Source: Chara braunii (Eukaryota; Streptophyta; Charophyceae; Charales; Characeae). Taken from it: DNA of 23,532 nucleotides. A model generated the notes under the pieces. The model ran no database searches, was not told where the DNA came from, and saw only the letters and a list, made by a program, of their open reading frames with translations. This document shows positions 7,942 through 17,596 of this stretch, one piece after another. Positions within the stretch are counted from its first letter, which is position 1. Every line of letters starts with the position of its first letter. Where the stretch lies: positions 891,526 through 915,057 of the forward strand of contig BFEA01000334.1 of assembly GCA_003427395.1 (NCBI GenBank). The letters are read 5' to 3'. Position numbers and translations under genes: made by a program.

Positions 7942-8260
7942 GAGTTACTTGTGCAACAAATGACATTTGATAGACGACATTATGAAAGCAAAACATTTGT
8001 TTATTTTTTTGCAAATGTAAAGAGATCATTGGCGCAAAAAACACTGCATAAAATACATACACACATCGGAAAAAAATGGACTTTCAATTTCGCGCAAAAA
8101 ATAAAAAATGAACGTTTTGACGAAATCGCAGTTTGGTTGACTTCACTCACACCATGTGTGTGTGTGTGTGTGTGTGATCATATTCGCTATTCACCACTCC
8201 GCCGTGTAAAGCATGGCACCACCAGACTGTTTTGTCAGACTTTCACCGACTCATCAGGAG
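7942..8260. other. AT-rich 3' flank of the Ulp1-like relic
   Basis: The stretch is rich in A runs and stops and shows no coding character. A short (TG)11 tract lies at 8154-8175. It is probably the 3' UTR or 3' end of the element carrying the Ulp1-like gene. Confidence 0.5.
8154..8175. repeat. Short (TG)n microsatellite
   Basis: About eleven TG units (TGTGTG...) ending at GATCATATTC. It mirrors the longer (TG)n tract that follows the upstream decayed gene. Confidence 0.9.
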
Positions 8261-8383
8261 GTTGAACCCCGACAGTCCGCGGAGAGGCGCCCACTCTCTC
8301 TGTGTTCCGGAGTCGGATAAACCAATGCTTAACCAGGAGGGAATCCAAACGTGCAACCTTGAAAAAAAGGCAAAAAAAAAAGC

Positions 8384-8417
8384 AAGAGTTTGTGCATGAC
8401 ATGGATCAGCGAAGCAC
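8384..8417 (+). repeat. 34-bp direct repeat, copy 1
   Basis: Reads AAGAGTTTGTGCATGACATG followed by GATCAGCGAAGCAC. A copy with three substitutions lies at about 8510-8543. Both copies follow A-rich blocks. Confidence 0.7.
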
Positions 8418-8509
8418 AAAGGCAGTGCCCCAACCAGCAGGGAAACCGCACTCGCAATCGCAACCATTGAAAATAAGAAACAAAAAATAAAAAATAAAAA
8501 AGAACAGGC

Positions 8510-8543
8510 AAGAGTTTGCGCATGACGTGGATCAGCCAAGCAC
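8510..8543 (+). repeat. 34-bp direct repeat, copy 2
   Basis: Reads AAGAGTTTGCGCATGACGTG followed by GATCAGCCAAGCAC. Two of the three differences from copy 1 are CG versus TG or CA, as expected from CpG decay. Confidence 0.7.
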
Positions 8544-9262
8544 GCCCCCTCCGCTTCCCACAAACACACCTCCCAGCGCAGCTGTACCCTTGACCCCTAC
8601 TCCAACCCAGCCCCTCTCGGACAAGCTGCAGGACAACGACTGGATCAGCCTCTCCAGCCAAAGGGTGGACCAACGACGAGTAAGGCCTGGCCAAGCAATC
8701 ACAAGAACGATCTGCTGATTTGCAGAAGTAATAGACAGGAAGTGGATCTGGGTGGTCAATCGGTCTACGGTACAAGGGCGCTCACACACCCAGTGACATA
8801 CAAGGCAGATTCAGATGTGCTGCAATTGCCTTGGCTCACTGTACTGCTCTCCGTCGCAGCGGGCTTTAAGGATCAATAATGTGGCATGCATGGGTTTTGA
8901 GAGGGTATCAGGTTTAAAGGGTTTTACAGGGTCAGACGTTGTAATAATGATCAGGGGGCTGCTGAGTAGGACTTTGCAAATAAGATAAGGGGCGCTCCAA
9001 GATGGGATGGGTATTACTGGCAGCTCCATGGGATAACGGAGCCCCAGAATGACAACTGAAATGACCACAGCCCTGGGAACAACGATTGAAAGTCTCTTGG
9101 CAAGATGTATCAATGGGACGCTGGACCCGGATTCCAGCAGGTGCCGCTCCCCACCAATAGATGGAGCAGCCCGGCAGATAAGCCCTCAATTTCGACGGTT
9201 CTCTTACCACCGCCGGGATAGAGAGCTTACACAAGGGCTATTCTTTCAAAAAAAAAAAAAAA

Positions 9263-9525
9263 GAAGACAAGTGTTGTAGCTGTGGACAGTGGAGCCAATC
9301 CCACTTAGCGCTTCGCAGATCCTTGCCATGCACGGGGGCAGCAACACCGATTCCATTTGCATGCCATGTAGCACGATGATGGGAGGGAATGAAACAACGC
9401 GAAAGTCGGTTGCATGTCACGTATGAGGAAGGCGATAGGGAACGATAGAGGGAGGACGGAGGTGAATGGGTAGGCACGCGACGAAAATAAAATCAACGCG
9501 CTGGACCAAAAAAAAAGAAAAAAAA
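9263..9525 (+). other. Short unassigned stretch ending in an A-rich tail
   Basis: About 245 bp without coding character, followed by A9-G-A8 at 9508-9525. The A-rich end abuts the left limit of recognisable minus-strand LINE coding sequence. It may therefore be the tail of a second small plus-strand retro-insertion into that LINE. No duplication of the target site was found by eye. Confidence 0.35.
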
Positions 9526-9562
9526 CTAATGTTCGTACTACTTTCCAAAGTCGAGGCCTCCG

Positions 9563-10580
9563 TCAAATCCAAAACGAAGTGCCACTGGGACCAAACAGAC
9601 GTTTCCCACGACCGGTACCTTTGCGTTTTAGGGTCAGCAAATTTTGGTGCGCAGGGGGCTCTTCGCTTCGCCAAAACAGGGTCGGGTGTACTGGTGGTTT
9701 AAACCATTCACTGTGGTTAGAAAACAAATCTTTGAAATTTTTCCGCTTTTTTAAGAAATCTGAAATTGACTGCACCACCCCATTATTCTTCAGAATCTGA
9801 GAATTTAACCGTTAGTAACCCTTACCCCTCTTGATATTTCTATCTGGGATAAACGTTGCCACCACCGTTCTGTGATCCGATAGCGAGTCAAATGGCATCC
9901 CAACCTCCATGACCAGTCTACCGCCTCTTCCCTGAGGAGGAAAAAGTCCAGCCTGAGTTTGGTATGTATGCCATTTGCTCTTGGATTGAGGGCCACCCAT
10001 GTGTATTTCCTGTCTGTGGGGTTCAGTAGTTTGACAAACTTTACATGGATCAACAAGGTCTTGACTCTCCACAAACTTGATGAGTGCCCTCGAGTCACTC
10101 CTCAAAGAATCATTTGCAGATCAGTCTAAGTTTGGGTCCATTATAGTATTCCAATCTCTGCCAAGTACCAGGTTGCCGGAACCAGGCAACATGTGAGGTA
10201 GAATGCAAAAAACTGCGTCTTAACCCCGGTGATCCACTGGTGCATAGATCGACATGATGGACCATTCAGTCCCTTCCAGCACCCGTGTGACCCATGCCCA
10301 CCTCCCTAGGGTGTCTGCATAATCATCCACCATCGTGAACTGCAGACTTTTCCCTAGCAGTATGGCAGTTCCCCCTTTCGAACCGTCCGCTGGCGCCCAG
10401 AATTGTGGGCCCTGCCACTGCCAGCGGTTCTCCTCCATCTTATCCTCACTCAGTTTTGTATGTTGGAGTAGAAAAATGTCTTTCCTGTGATGAGGTATCC
10501 AACTTTTTAACCGGGCCCACTCTCTGGACCCCCCCCATCACCCAGACCCCTCACATTCCATGTGTCTATCTTTAACTTAT
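9563..10580 (-). pseudogene. LINE ORF2 relic, endonuclease domain and start of linker
   Basis: Read on the minus strand from about 10580, three frames give an APE-type endonuclease: KLKIDTWNVRGLGD, REWARLKSWIPHHRKDIFLL, GGTAILLGKSLQF, SIYAPVDH, NLVLGRDWNTIMDP, RLDFFLL and SDHRTVVATF. This is followed by the post-endonuclease RLNSQILKNNGVV and FLKKRKNF. The metal-binding Glu of the usual QET reads His (LQHTKL). The first frameshift lies in a run of 8 C near 10530-10537. The Asp and Asn of the GDFN motif and the Asp-His of SDH remain. The element belongs to the same type as the LINE at 12419-19035, and nothing of its reverse transcriptase is recognisable to the left. Confidence 0.8.
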
Positions 10581-10684
10581 TCATTTAGCTTATTGCCCCC
10601 TCAGAGGGGGGTCCAGCGAGTGGGCCTGGGTGATGAGGGGGGACTGGGTGAGGGGGGTGCCAGGGCAATAAGCTAAATGAATAA
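10577..10684. repeat. Foldback 1: 22-bp perfect inverted repeat
   Basis: TTATTCATTTAGCTTATTGC at 10577 (arm to 10598) pairs perfectly with 10663-10684. The 64-nt loop is G-rich. The left arm overlaps the start of the LINE endonuclease coding sequence, so the right arm is an inverted copy of the element's 5' part. Confidence 0.9.
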
Positions 10685-10718
10685 TTTAAATCTGGACCCA
10701 CTCTCTGGATCCTTAAAG

Positions 10719-10880
10719 CCCCCTCCAGATATCTCACTTATCCAAGAAGCAGCCTGCTTGGTAAGTGAGGGCCCACTCTCTGGACCCCCTGGATAAGTGA
10801 GGGCCCACTCTCTGGACCCCCTCAGGGGGGGGTCCAGAGAGCAGGCAGCTTCTTGGATAAGTGAGATATCTGGAGGGGGG
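10719..10880. repeat. Foldback 2: 40-bp inverted repeat with repeated loop
   Basis: The arm at 10719-10758 (CCCCCTCCAGATATCTCACT start) matches the reverse complement of 10840-10879 at 39 of 40 positions. The loop contains a tandem repeat of about 33 bp, GTGAGGGCCCACTCTCTGGA, beginning near 10763 and 10797. The phrase CCACTCTCTGGA also occurs near 10517 and 10698. Confidence 0.9.
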
Positions 10881-11217
10881 AAGAGTGAGATCTTCCCCTC
10901 CCCACCCACTGACACCGTTGCAGGCCCCCGCCCCAATGCCTGAGTGGTTTCCATCTGTATGCGGTTGTCCTCAGAACCAAGCCCATTTTGCAGGCTTGAT
11001 TTCCGTCTACGGTTCCCTGATAGTCCCTCTCCCTCAGTCCGGGTGTGCCAAAGGGAAAAGAAGGCATGCCTGATAAGTGGTTGGAGAAGACGCTGGAATT
11101 CAGCTGTAGCTGTTGATTGTACTTCACAATGACATCGCCGGAAATTGCCTCTGCTGCGTACAACATTTTGGAGTGGATAATTGTCTCATCTTTGGCCCGT
11201 CTGACGGAACCCAATGG
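10881..11217. other. Unassigned stretch upstream of the minus LINE endonuclease
   Basis: On the minus strand this would be the 5' region or ORF1 of the LINE ending at 9563. Open frames of 60-130 codons exist there, for example MLYAAEAISGDVIVKYNQQ at about 11150-11100. I recognise no domain and cannot tell coding from chance. The right end at 11217 is the inferred insertion site of the next element. Confidence 0.35.
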
Positions 11218-11884
11218 CATCCCACCATCTCCATAAGCGCACCACCATTGGGCAATCTAGGAGGCAATGTTCCAGTGTTGCTCTCTTTCTGGGCACGCAC
11301 GTTTCACAGAATGAACACAACGGGGAGAGTATGCCTTTGGACTCGTAGTCCGTTCTGTCCGTTAGCCAGCCCGGGGTAGGCAGGCATCGATGGATGATCT
11401 TATCACTTCCTTACGGGACATCATCTTCCCTGGAATGTCCTATCCCTTCTCTTTGGGCAGGACCACCAGGATCTTTCACACTGGTCGCCCTTTGCACTCA
11501 ACATACATCAATACATGAGACTTCCGCTTCTGATGGTGGCCTAGCGGATGAGGTCCTCTCACGAAAGGAACCAACACACGTTTGACTTTCCACAGGCTAA
11601 AGTTGTGCTCAATGATGAGATAATCTCACAAACTCATCAAGCTTGGAAGTCCATGAAGAACGGGCTTGCACAAGAGCACGACGCTACCAAAAGAACTCGA
11701 TTAATCAATAGGTTCTCGGAGTTGTGGCTGGACCCACACAACAGAATGTGCACGCTAGACGACCAACAAAACCCAGTGTGGCACCAGTGGATGATGACTG
11801 AGGACCAGTGGGAGTTCAAGTCGAACACATGTTTCCAAAAACACCATCGCCCGACCAACTTCATTATCCTACCTCCCCCCCCCC
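11218..11884 (+). mobile_element. 5'-truncated LINE copy with inverted 5' part
   Basis: The part 11218-11399 encodes on the minus strand a zinc-binding reverse-transcriptase C-terminal domain: IIHRCLPTPGWL, LCSFCETC, LEHCLLDCPMV and LWRWWDA. From 11398 the plus strand encodes exactly what should follow in this LINE family: YHFLTGHHLPW, LLFG, RLPLLMVA, a stop (TAG, Trp in the sister copy), then RMRSSHERNQHTFDF and on into VVLNDEIISQTHQAWKS. The two halves meet with almost no loss. The copy runs into the N gap at 11885, so its tail and target-site duplication are unseen. Confidence 0.75.
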
Positions 11885-12064
11885 NNNNNNNNNNNNNNNN
11901 NNNNNNNNNNNNNNNNNNNNNNNNNNNNNNNNNNNNNNNNNNNNNNNNNNNNNNNNNNNNNNNNNNNNNNNNNNNNNNNNNNNNNNNNNNNNNNNNNNNN
12001 NNNNNNNNNNNNNNNNNNNNNNNNNNNNNNNNNNNNNNNNNNNNNNNNNNNNNNNNNNNNNNNN
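11885..12064. other. Assembly gap of 180 N
   Basis: Unsequenced bases preceded by a C10 run. Open frames spanning it are artefacts. Confidence 0.99.
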
Positions 12065-12418
12065 CTCTCATGAATGATAGAAGACTGTCCACTTATTGCA
12101 GAAAGGAGTACCAGGAACTCTCGGGAGTTACCAGAGGCTCAACACGGTCATATAAGATCCAGATCCAAGGGAGGGCCTGGAAGTGATGGGCAACATAAGT
12201 AGTTCTTCAGGACAACGAAGTCCAGGGTGTAGAAGGTGAACGACTGTAGTGACTAAACAATGTTAAACACTGACGTGGTGGAGCGGAGACGTACAATTCT
12301 CACTCTATGTTGCACAAAGTACAACACTCGTACCTGCATGAGACTGGAATACATACAACACACACACTCGACAATACGAACAGTGCACAGTTCAAAGACA
12401 CAGTGACAGGTATAGATA
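12065..12418. other. Non-coding stretch, probable LINE 3' UTR
   Basis: No coding character. It lies just beyond the stop of the minus-strand LINE (12419), so its right part is probably that element's 3' UTR, but no poly(T) tail marks the end. The left part (to about 12240) may belong to the plus-strand LINE interrupted by the gap. Confidence 0.4.
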
Positions 12419-12960
12419 TCATAGTACATTAACAACCGTGGATCTAGACTGAATGAATCCGAATGTTTGTTGATTTCTTTTGTGGGAGCATCTCATACGC
12501 CATGCTGCCATGAGAATTGCCAGCCTGGTGTAATGAAACAAGTTCAGCATAAATGGTGTCCAGTTTGCTCCTTCCGGTGGCAGCACTCCGAATAGGAGTG
12601 CCTTTATGGTCCATGGTAGGTGTTGTCCCGTGATGTAGTGCCAAGCTGCGTCCCACCAGCGCCAGATTCGGGATGCCATGGGACAGTCCAAAAGACAGTG
12701 CTCCAGGGTGACCCTTTTCTAGGCAGGATCATTTCACAATAGGTACACAGCGGGAAAAACTTACCTTTTTGTTTCAGGTTAGACCTCGCTGTGACCCAGT
12801 CCGGTGTGGGCAAGCACCTATGGATAATCTGCCACTGCAGGGCTCTATGACTTGTTGGTCTGATATGAGAGTAGGTGTCTCAGTTAAAAAATTCCAGGTC
12901 CTGTCTTTTTAATGGTGAATCCCTCTCCCACCTTGTGAGGATTTTATCCATGGCGTGGTG
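12419..12960 (-). pseudogene. LINE ORF2 C-terminus with zinc-binding motif
   Basis: The minus strand reads RWERDSPLKRQDLEFFN, then a TGA where the sister copy has Trp, then RALQWQIIHRCLPTPDWV, LCTYCEM, MDCPMASRIWRWWDA, AWHYITGQHLPW and MAAWRMRCSHKRNQQ. It ends at a stop in 12419-12421. The pattern matches the zf-RVT domain found behind reverse transcriptases of plant LINEs (HRCLPT, C-x2-C, EHC). One frameshift lies near 12720. The domain probably binds element RNA or DNA; its exact role is not known to me. Confidence 0.8.
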
Positions 12961-12989
12961 TGGGGTCTGAGACGCTCTATACCCCTTTT

Positions 12990-13850
12990 TAACCGTATAT
13001 TGCCATGGGAACATCTTGGAGTCAGATTCCCACTGCCATTCTCATTCCTTTGGATTGAAAGGGAGGTGGGACAGAGGAATGGTCGGTTCGTATACGTATC
13101 GTGTTTCGTCCTTATCCTCCACTACCTGTATTCTGATGTAGTGTTCTGTCGGACGCTGGCAGTCTAAAGTCGGAAGGAGCTTTACCACCTTGCTCCCGGC
13201 AGGACTGGACAAAAAGCTTGGAGTTTTAGGGAGGTGGGTTGTATGTGGTCTACCCTGTAGACAGTCACCGAGAGATGTAGAGATTCAGCTTCCACCACCC
13301 AATCATCGGCTTGGAATCGGGGGCCTTCCCGCAGTGCCTAAAACCATGCCAGAGGCATTGCTTCTTGTAGCTCACGGAGGTCTAGAGCAACTATGGGTCT
13401 AGGGCCCATTTTTTATCTCTAATTTTGTCTTCCATATGCCATTGTGCAGCTTGGTGGTTCCATAAATCCCCCACCAGGAAGAAACCGTTTTTCACCCACT
13501 TTAGCCGTTTGGAATTTTGGCAGAGGGAGAACGACAGCCCATCATGGTCTAGCAGTTGGGGGTGGCCGAACAGAGGTTGGTTTATGATTTTTTGCCATCT
13601 TAGTGGAGGCGGTCTCCTCCTCGGTCCATGGTCTCTCCACATCCGGATCAATGTGGGCCACAACTGGTCCGTGCGCAGGTCCAGTGGTACTCTCGCTCTC
13701 CCATCCAGATCTGTGTTCGGTTCTCCTCGGGAGGCAGCCGGAATGGACCAAGCTAGATTGGTGAGCCACTGCAGGGGGTGCACTTGTTGGTCATGGGGCG
13801 AGGGGGCGCAAGGCAGGAGATTTGAATGTGGGCGTATGGGACCCATGGAA
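12990..13850 (-). pseudogene. LINE ORF2 connection region between RT and zinc motif
   Basis: Minus-strand reading with frameshifts. It includes LRTDQLWPTLIRMWRDHG, INQPLFGHPQLLDHDG, WVKNGFFLVGDLWNHQAAQW and, lower down, FPWQYTVKKGYRASQ. The last matches FWDY...KAGY in the sister copy at 23180. The phrase VGDLWN is typical for the region after the RT thumb in LINE ORF2 proteins. In 13167-13390 the reading is least clear and I cannot follow it confidently. Confidence 0.6.
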
Positions 13851-15340
13851 TGTCTTTAGCCATTAGGAGGCGGATGAGAAATTTAAATATGAGCGTCACG
13901 ATCTCTCTTGCCGGATCAATGACCCCTAGTCCCCCTACGTTCCTAGGGCTGGCGACGACATCCCATGAAACCCATTTAATGCATTTGACATCCGTGTGAT
14001 CATTTTTCCATAGGTAGGATGCCGCTGCCTGTTTGATTTTTGTGAGTTGCTTAGTGGTGAGGGGCCAAAAGGCCACCTTATACCATATAAACGTGAAAAC
14101 GACATTGTTTATTGTCAGGACTCGGCTCACCAACGAGGTGGGTTTCGAGTCCCATCGTGTCATTCATTGGATAACAATGTCTACCAACCTGTCCCCGTGG
14201 TCGGGTGGGGGACCCACCGCGGAGAGTCTTACCCCCAACACTTTGATCGCTTTCTCTTTATCCCTCCATGCCATTGGGGGATCTATTGGGGGACGCACCT
14301 GCATAGGATCCAACCACCATCCTTCCGTTTTGGTCCCCCAGTTCACTCTTATATCCGTAGCTATCTCGAAGAGACGTATAGTGTGAGTTAGCGTCTGAAA
14401 GCTCTGTGTGTTGACTCTGAATAGTACCGTGAGATCATCTGGAAAAAGGGAGTCGTCGGAATGAGATGATACAGGATTTCAGGCACATCAATCTCTTGGA
14501 TGGACGGGTTGGATCTGACCATTGCCGCTAGAGCTTGCATAACTAGGACAAATAACATCAGCGCAGTAGGGTCACCTTGTCTAACCGATCGCTCGAGGCG
14601 GAAGGGTGGCGCTAGATGGCCATTAACCGAGATATCGGTCGTGGCCGTTTTGTGCAAGATGCTAACCTATTTACAGAATAAGGGGCCAAAGTGCATTGTA
14701 GTTAAGCAGAGATCCAAGAAGTCCCAGTCCACGTGGTCGTACCCTTTTTCAAAGTCAATGAACAATATTGCCGCCTCAGCCTTTCTCTGGCGCGCGTACC
14801 GGATGGTCTCATTTACGAGCAGAATATTGTCCTGAATATTTCAGTGTGGCAAAAATCCAGACTGGTCCGGGTGTATGAGGTGAGGTAGTAGGGGAAGCAA
14901 CCTATTCGCCCATGCTTTAGCAACTATTTCGTATGGTACAGGCAGGAGGTTGATTGAACGGTAGTTACATATCTCCTCCTGATCTCCTTTCTTATGCAAT
15001 ACTGTAGTCACCCCTTGTCCTAGGATGTCTGCAAAAGTTTCCTCGTGAAGACTGCATTAACGTAGGTTGTGAAGTCATGCGAGAAAACGTCCCTGAAGTG
15101 GAGCCATAATTCCTTAGGAAATGCATCCAAGCCCGACATTTTTTCATCATCCATATCTTGCAATGCTCGGAGCAGGTCAAGGTGGGAGAGGGGGCTGTCC
15201 AATTGGTTTCTTTGTTCTGTTGACACCATTGCTGGCAGTGCCCTCAACAAAGTGTTCCTTGCTTCCTCCAAGGCTTGTGGGTGTGTGTGCCTCGTTTCAG
15301 AGGTAAATAAATGTTTGTAGTATGTGGAGGCATATTCCAC
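13753..15340 (-). pseudogene. LINE reverse transcriptase domain (RVT_1) relic
   Basis: On the minus strand the RT motifs occur in order: KELWLHFRDVF, VTTVLHKKGDQEEICNYRSI, HPDQSGFLPH, then a TGA (14841) and NIQDNILLVNETIRYARQ. Motif A follows as ILFIDFEKGYDHVDW, then a TAG (14667), SVNGHLAPPF, motif B RQGDP, and motif C FPDD (14434-14445) in a shifted frame followed by LTVLFRVNTQ. The thumb has IKVLGVRLS and FTFIWYKVAFWPLTTKQL. The three catalytic aspartates are present, but motif C has Pro where Ala is usual, and two stops and a frameshift interrupt the domain. TGA 14841 reads CGA if reverted; TAG 14667 corresponds to a Trp. Confidence 0.85.
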
Positions 15341-15346
15341 AATCTA

Positions 15347-15843
15347 CTAGGCATTTCTGGCCACAGGTTGGTCCGCATCAAAGGGGTGCTTGAGGGATGG
15401 CACTGAGTTTTGTCTGCTTTTTGCTTTGGCTTTATTGAAGAAAGTTTTAGTCATCATTCCTTCAGAAGCTTCCTTGTTTATTCTCGCTTGTATCCGCCAT
15501 TTTTTAGCTTGGGCGTCCAAATGTTCTTGTAGTTGGGTTCTCGCTCTTTGAAGCGTCTGGAAGGTGGGTAGGTCTAAGGGGTTATCCATCAGGTGCTTGT
15601 CTCATTCTTCTAGCTGAAGGATCAAATTTTCTAGTGTCATCTTTTTAACTCTGGCAATTTTAATAGAGAGTTTCTTAATTCTTTCTCTAAGTTGCGCCAC
15701 TCCATTATTGAACCATTGCACTATTGATCCTTCCGACGGTTTGGTTGCTGACCAATAACCCCAAAACTCTCTCACCTGTTTGTCCAGACTCGGTACTTTC
15801 AGAAGGGAAGAGTTGAATTTAAAAAAAACAGGGCCTGGGCCTT
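15347..15843 (-). pseudogene. LINE ORF2 linker between endonuclease and RT
   Basis: The minus strand reads QGPGPVFFKFNSSLLKVPSL, EFWGYWSATKPSEGS, a basic helical part (LRERIKKLSIKIARVKK), then RTQLQEHLDAQAKKWRIQAR and MTKTFFNKAKAKSRQNSV. This is the Lys/Gln-rich coiled linker usual in plant LINE ORF2 proteins. Its first codons continue the endonuclease reading at 18241 exactly once the insertion and one target-site copy are removed. Confidence 0.75.
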
Positions 15844-15858
15844 GATTTATGTGAGTGT
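15844..15858. repeat. Target-site duplication, left copy
   Basis: GATTTATGTGAGTGT, matching GATTTATTTGAGTGT at 18226-18240 with one difference. It marks the left edge of the 15859-18225 insertion. Confidence 0.85.
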
Positions 15859-16125
15859 ACATTACTCTAGGAGTAATCACTAGTGCTCTTTATTTTGCGA
15901 CTTTTGGTGGAGGAGGTCGGCTCGGCGCGAGAAGAAGAAAAGTACAGTGTGTCCCGTGGAGTGGGAGGAGGATTGTCAGGGGATAGTGAGTGGGAGGGCT
16001 TCGAGGAGAGAATCCAAGCTCCGTCAAGTGCTCATTACAAGGGGGAGGCTTCTACTCGAATGATCGTCATTCTTTCTGCTTCATCTACATTGCATCTACA
16101 GGGCATATCATCATCGTATCATCAG

Positions 16126-16603
16126 CTTCAGCAGCAGCAGTATTGTCATCATTATCATTATCATCATGATCATCATCATCAGTAACGAGATTAGTCATTA
16201 TCGTCGCCATCATCAACAGCATCATCATCATCATCATCTTCATGTTCAACATCGAGGTGGAAAGAACGTGGCAGCGGGAGTGCTGGGCAACAGAAGGACA
16301 GAGAGGAGCAACAACATCAGCATCAACATTATCAGCAGTAGTAGCAGCATTTCTGACATCACCATCATCATTATGTCCATCTTTATTGGTGAGTCATCAT
16401 CAGCTTCATCATCAGCTTCATCATCATCATCATAATCATCATCATCATCATCAGTATCATCATCATCATCAGTATCATCATCATCAGCATCATCATCATC
16501 ATTATTTTCATCATCATCGTCAGCATAACTGACATATCATCATCATCATCATCATCATCAATATGAGCATCTTCATTGGTGCGTCATCATCATCATCATC
16601 ATG

Positions 16604-16637
<34 letters not shown>

Positions 16638-16790
16638 GTAGCAGCAGCAACATTATTGATATCATCATAATCATCATCACGAGTATCATCATTGGTTAAT
16701 CTTCATCATCATCACCATCATCATCTTTATCATTATCATCATCATCATTATCATCATCATCTTGATCGATAACTTATTGTTATCAGTAGA
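16126..16790. repeat. Imperfect (ATC)n trinucleotide block
   Basis: Long runs of TCA/ATC with scattered GTATCA, CAGCAG and GACATC variants. Two ~60-bp islands of unique sequence occur, for example near 16257-16320. Open frames here encode poly-His or poly-Ser and are not genes. Confidence 0.9.
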
Positions 16791-17102
16791 ATTTGCTCTT
16801 CAAGGCTTCGTGTCACTTTTCGTATCATCATCATCGTTCCCGTTATCATTATCTTTAGGGCACTATCCTTCACCTCCAACAAAATCAAAGAGGAATGTCA
16901 ATTTGGTGAGGGGGTAGGGGAGAGCCCTGCCCCGCAAGGGTTTCATTAGGAGGGAGGTGGAATCCTGGAGGGGGTATGGGCAGATTGTGAGGAATACTCT
17001 TTTCTGGGGTTGGGCATCAAATCCCAACGGGGCCAGATTATAGTAAAGGGATAGATAGGGTAATGGAGAGAATGGAGGTGTGCTGAAATTCTCGGCTATC
17101 AT

Positions 17103-17513
17103 CATCTGATTATTGTTATATTAAGCTTTTTGGTGTTCTGAAATTCTGCATCTCGTATTCTTCCACATCCAGGATATAGGTATTCAGAGATGGTTGCACC
17201 TGGACTGATATCTTCTGAGTTGCTTTGTTCTGTGCCGTTGGTTTGCCGATGCCAGAACGACGCTGGCCGGAGCTGGGGCGTTGCCCTGTAGCCTGTAAAT
17301 AGCAGGAGTGTGAGGCCTTGTAGAGAGATCTGGGGTTTGCTGAGGGTGGAAGGCATTCCAGTGGTGAACCGGGGGGGGCTGAAAGGAGGCGAGAAGAGAT
17401 CAGCTATGGTTGATGTTGGTCAGGTTGTTTCTGTCTCTGTAGTATAGTGTCCTGGTACAGGGAGGGCTAGGAGTTGTACTGGAATTAGGAGCCCAGAATA
17501 GCTGATATAGCAT
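17103..17513. repeat. ~410-bp repeat, copy A
   Basis: Runs from CATCTGATTATTGTTATATT to GCTGATATAGCATC. It aligns with 17597-18011 along its whole length, differing mostly by substitutions. The minus strand keeps an open frame of 84 codons (17102-17356) with STLSKPQISLQGLTLLLFTG and TPQLRPASFWHRQT. I recognise no family. Confidence 0.85.
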
Positions 17514-17596
17514 CATCATCATCATCAACATCATCAACATCATCATCATCATCATCATCGTCATCATCTTCATCATTATCACACCATTAGTTTCAT
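17514..17596. repeat. (ATC)n microsatellite between the two copies
   Basis: About 80 bp of ATC/TCA repeats with AAC interruptions. The same microsatellite precedes copy A, so copy plus microsatellite forms a ~494-bp unit. Confidence 0.9.

Larger units (their letters stand above)
8261..9262 (+). mobile_element. Unclassified A-tailed repeat region, probable retroelement 3' end
   Basis: No convincing coding frame is present. There are internal A-rich blocks (8358-8382, 8466-8503), a 34-bp direct repeat, and an end in TTCTTTC plus 15 A (9248-9262), which looks like the poly(A) tail of a plus-strand non-LTR element or SINE. I found no tRNA-like A/B boxes and no target-site duplication. The left boundary is arbitrary. 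The minus strand has hydrophobic open frames near 8811-9234 that match nothing I know. Confidence 0.35.

Noticed and set aside
8261-9262. SINE with tRNA-derived head
   Set aside because: No A box or B box of polymerase III type could be found before the A tail.
11548-12186. A 212-codon plus-strand frame spanning the gap
   Set aside because: The reading through 180 N is meaningless; only the part before 11880 is a LINE C-terminus.
16166-16532. Plus-strand frames with poly-His and poly-Ser
   Set aside because: They are translations of the (ATC)n block.
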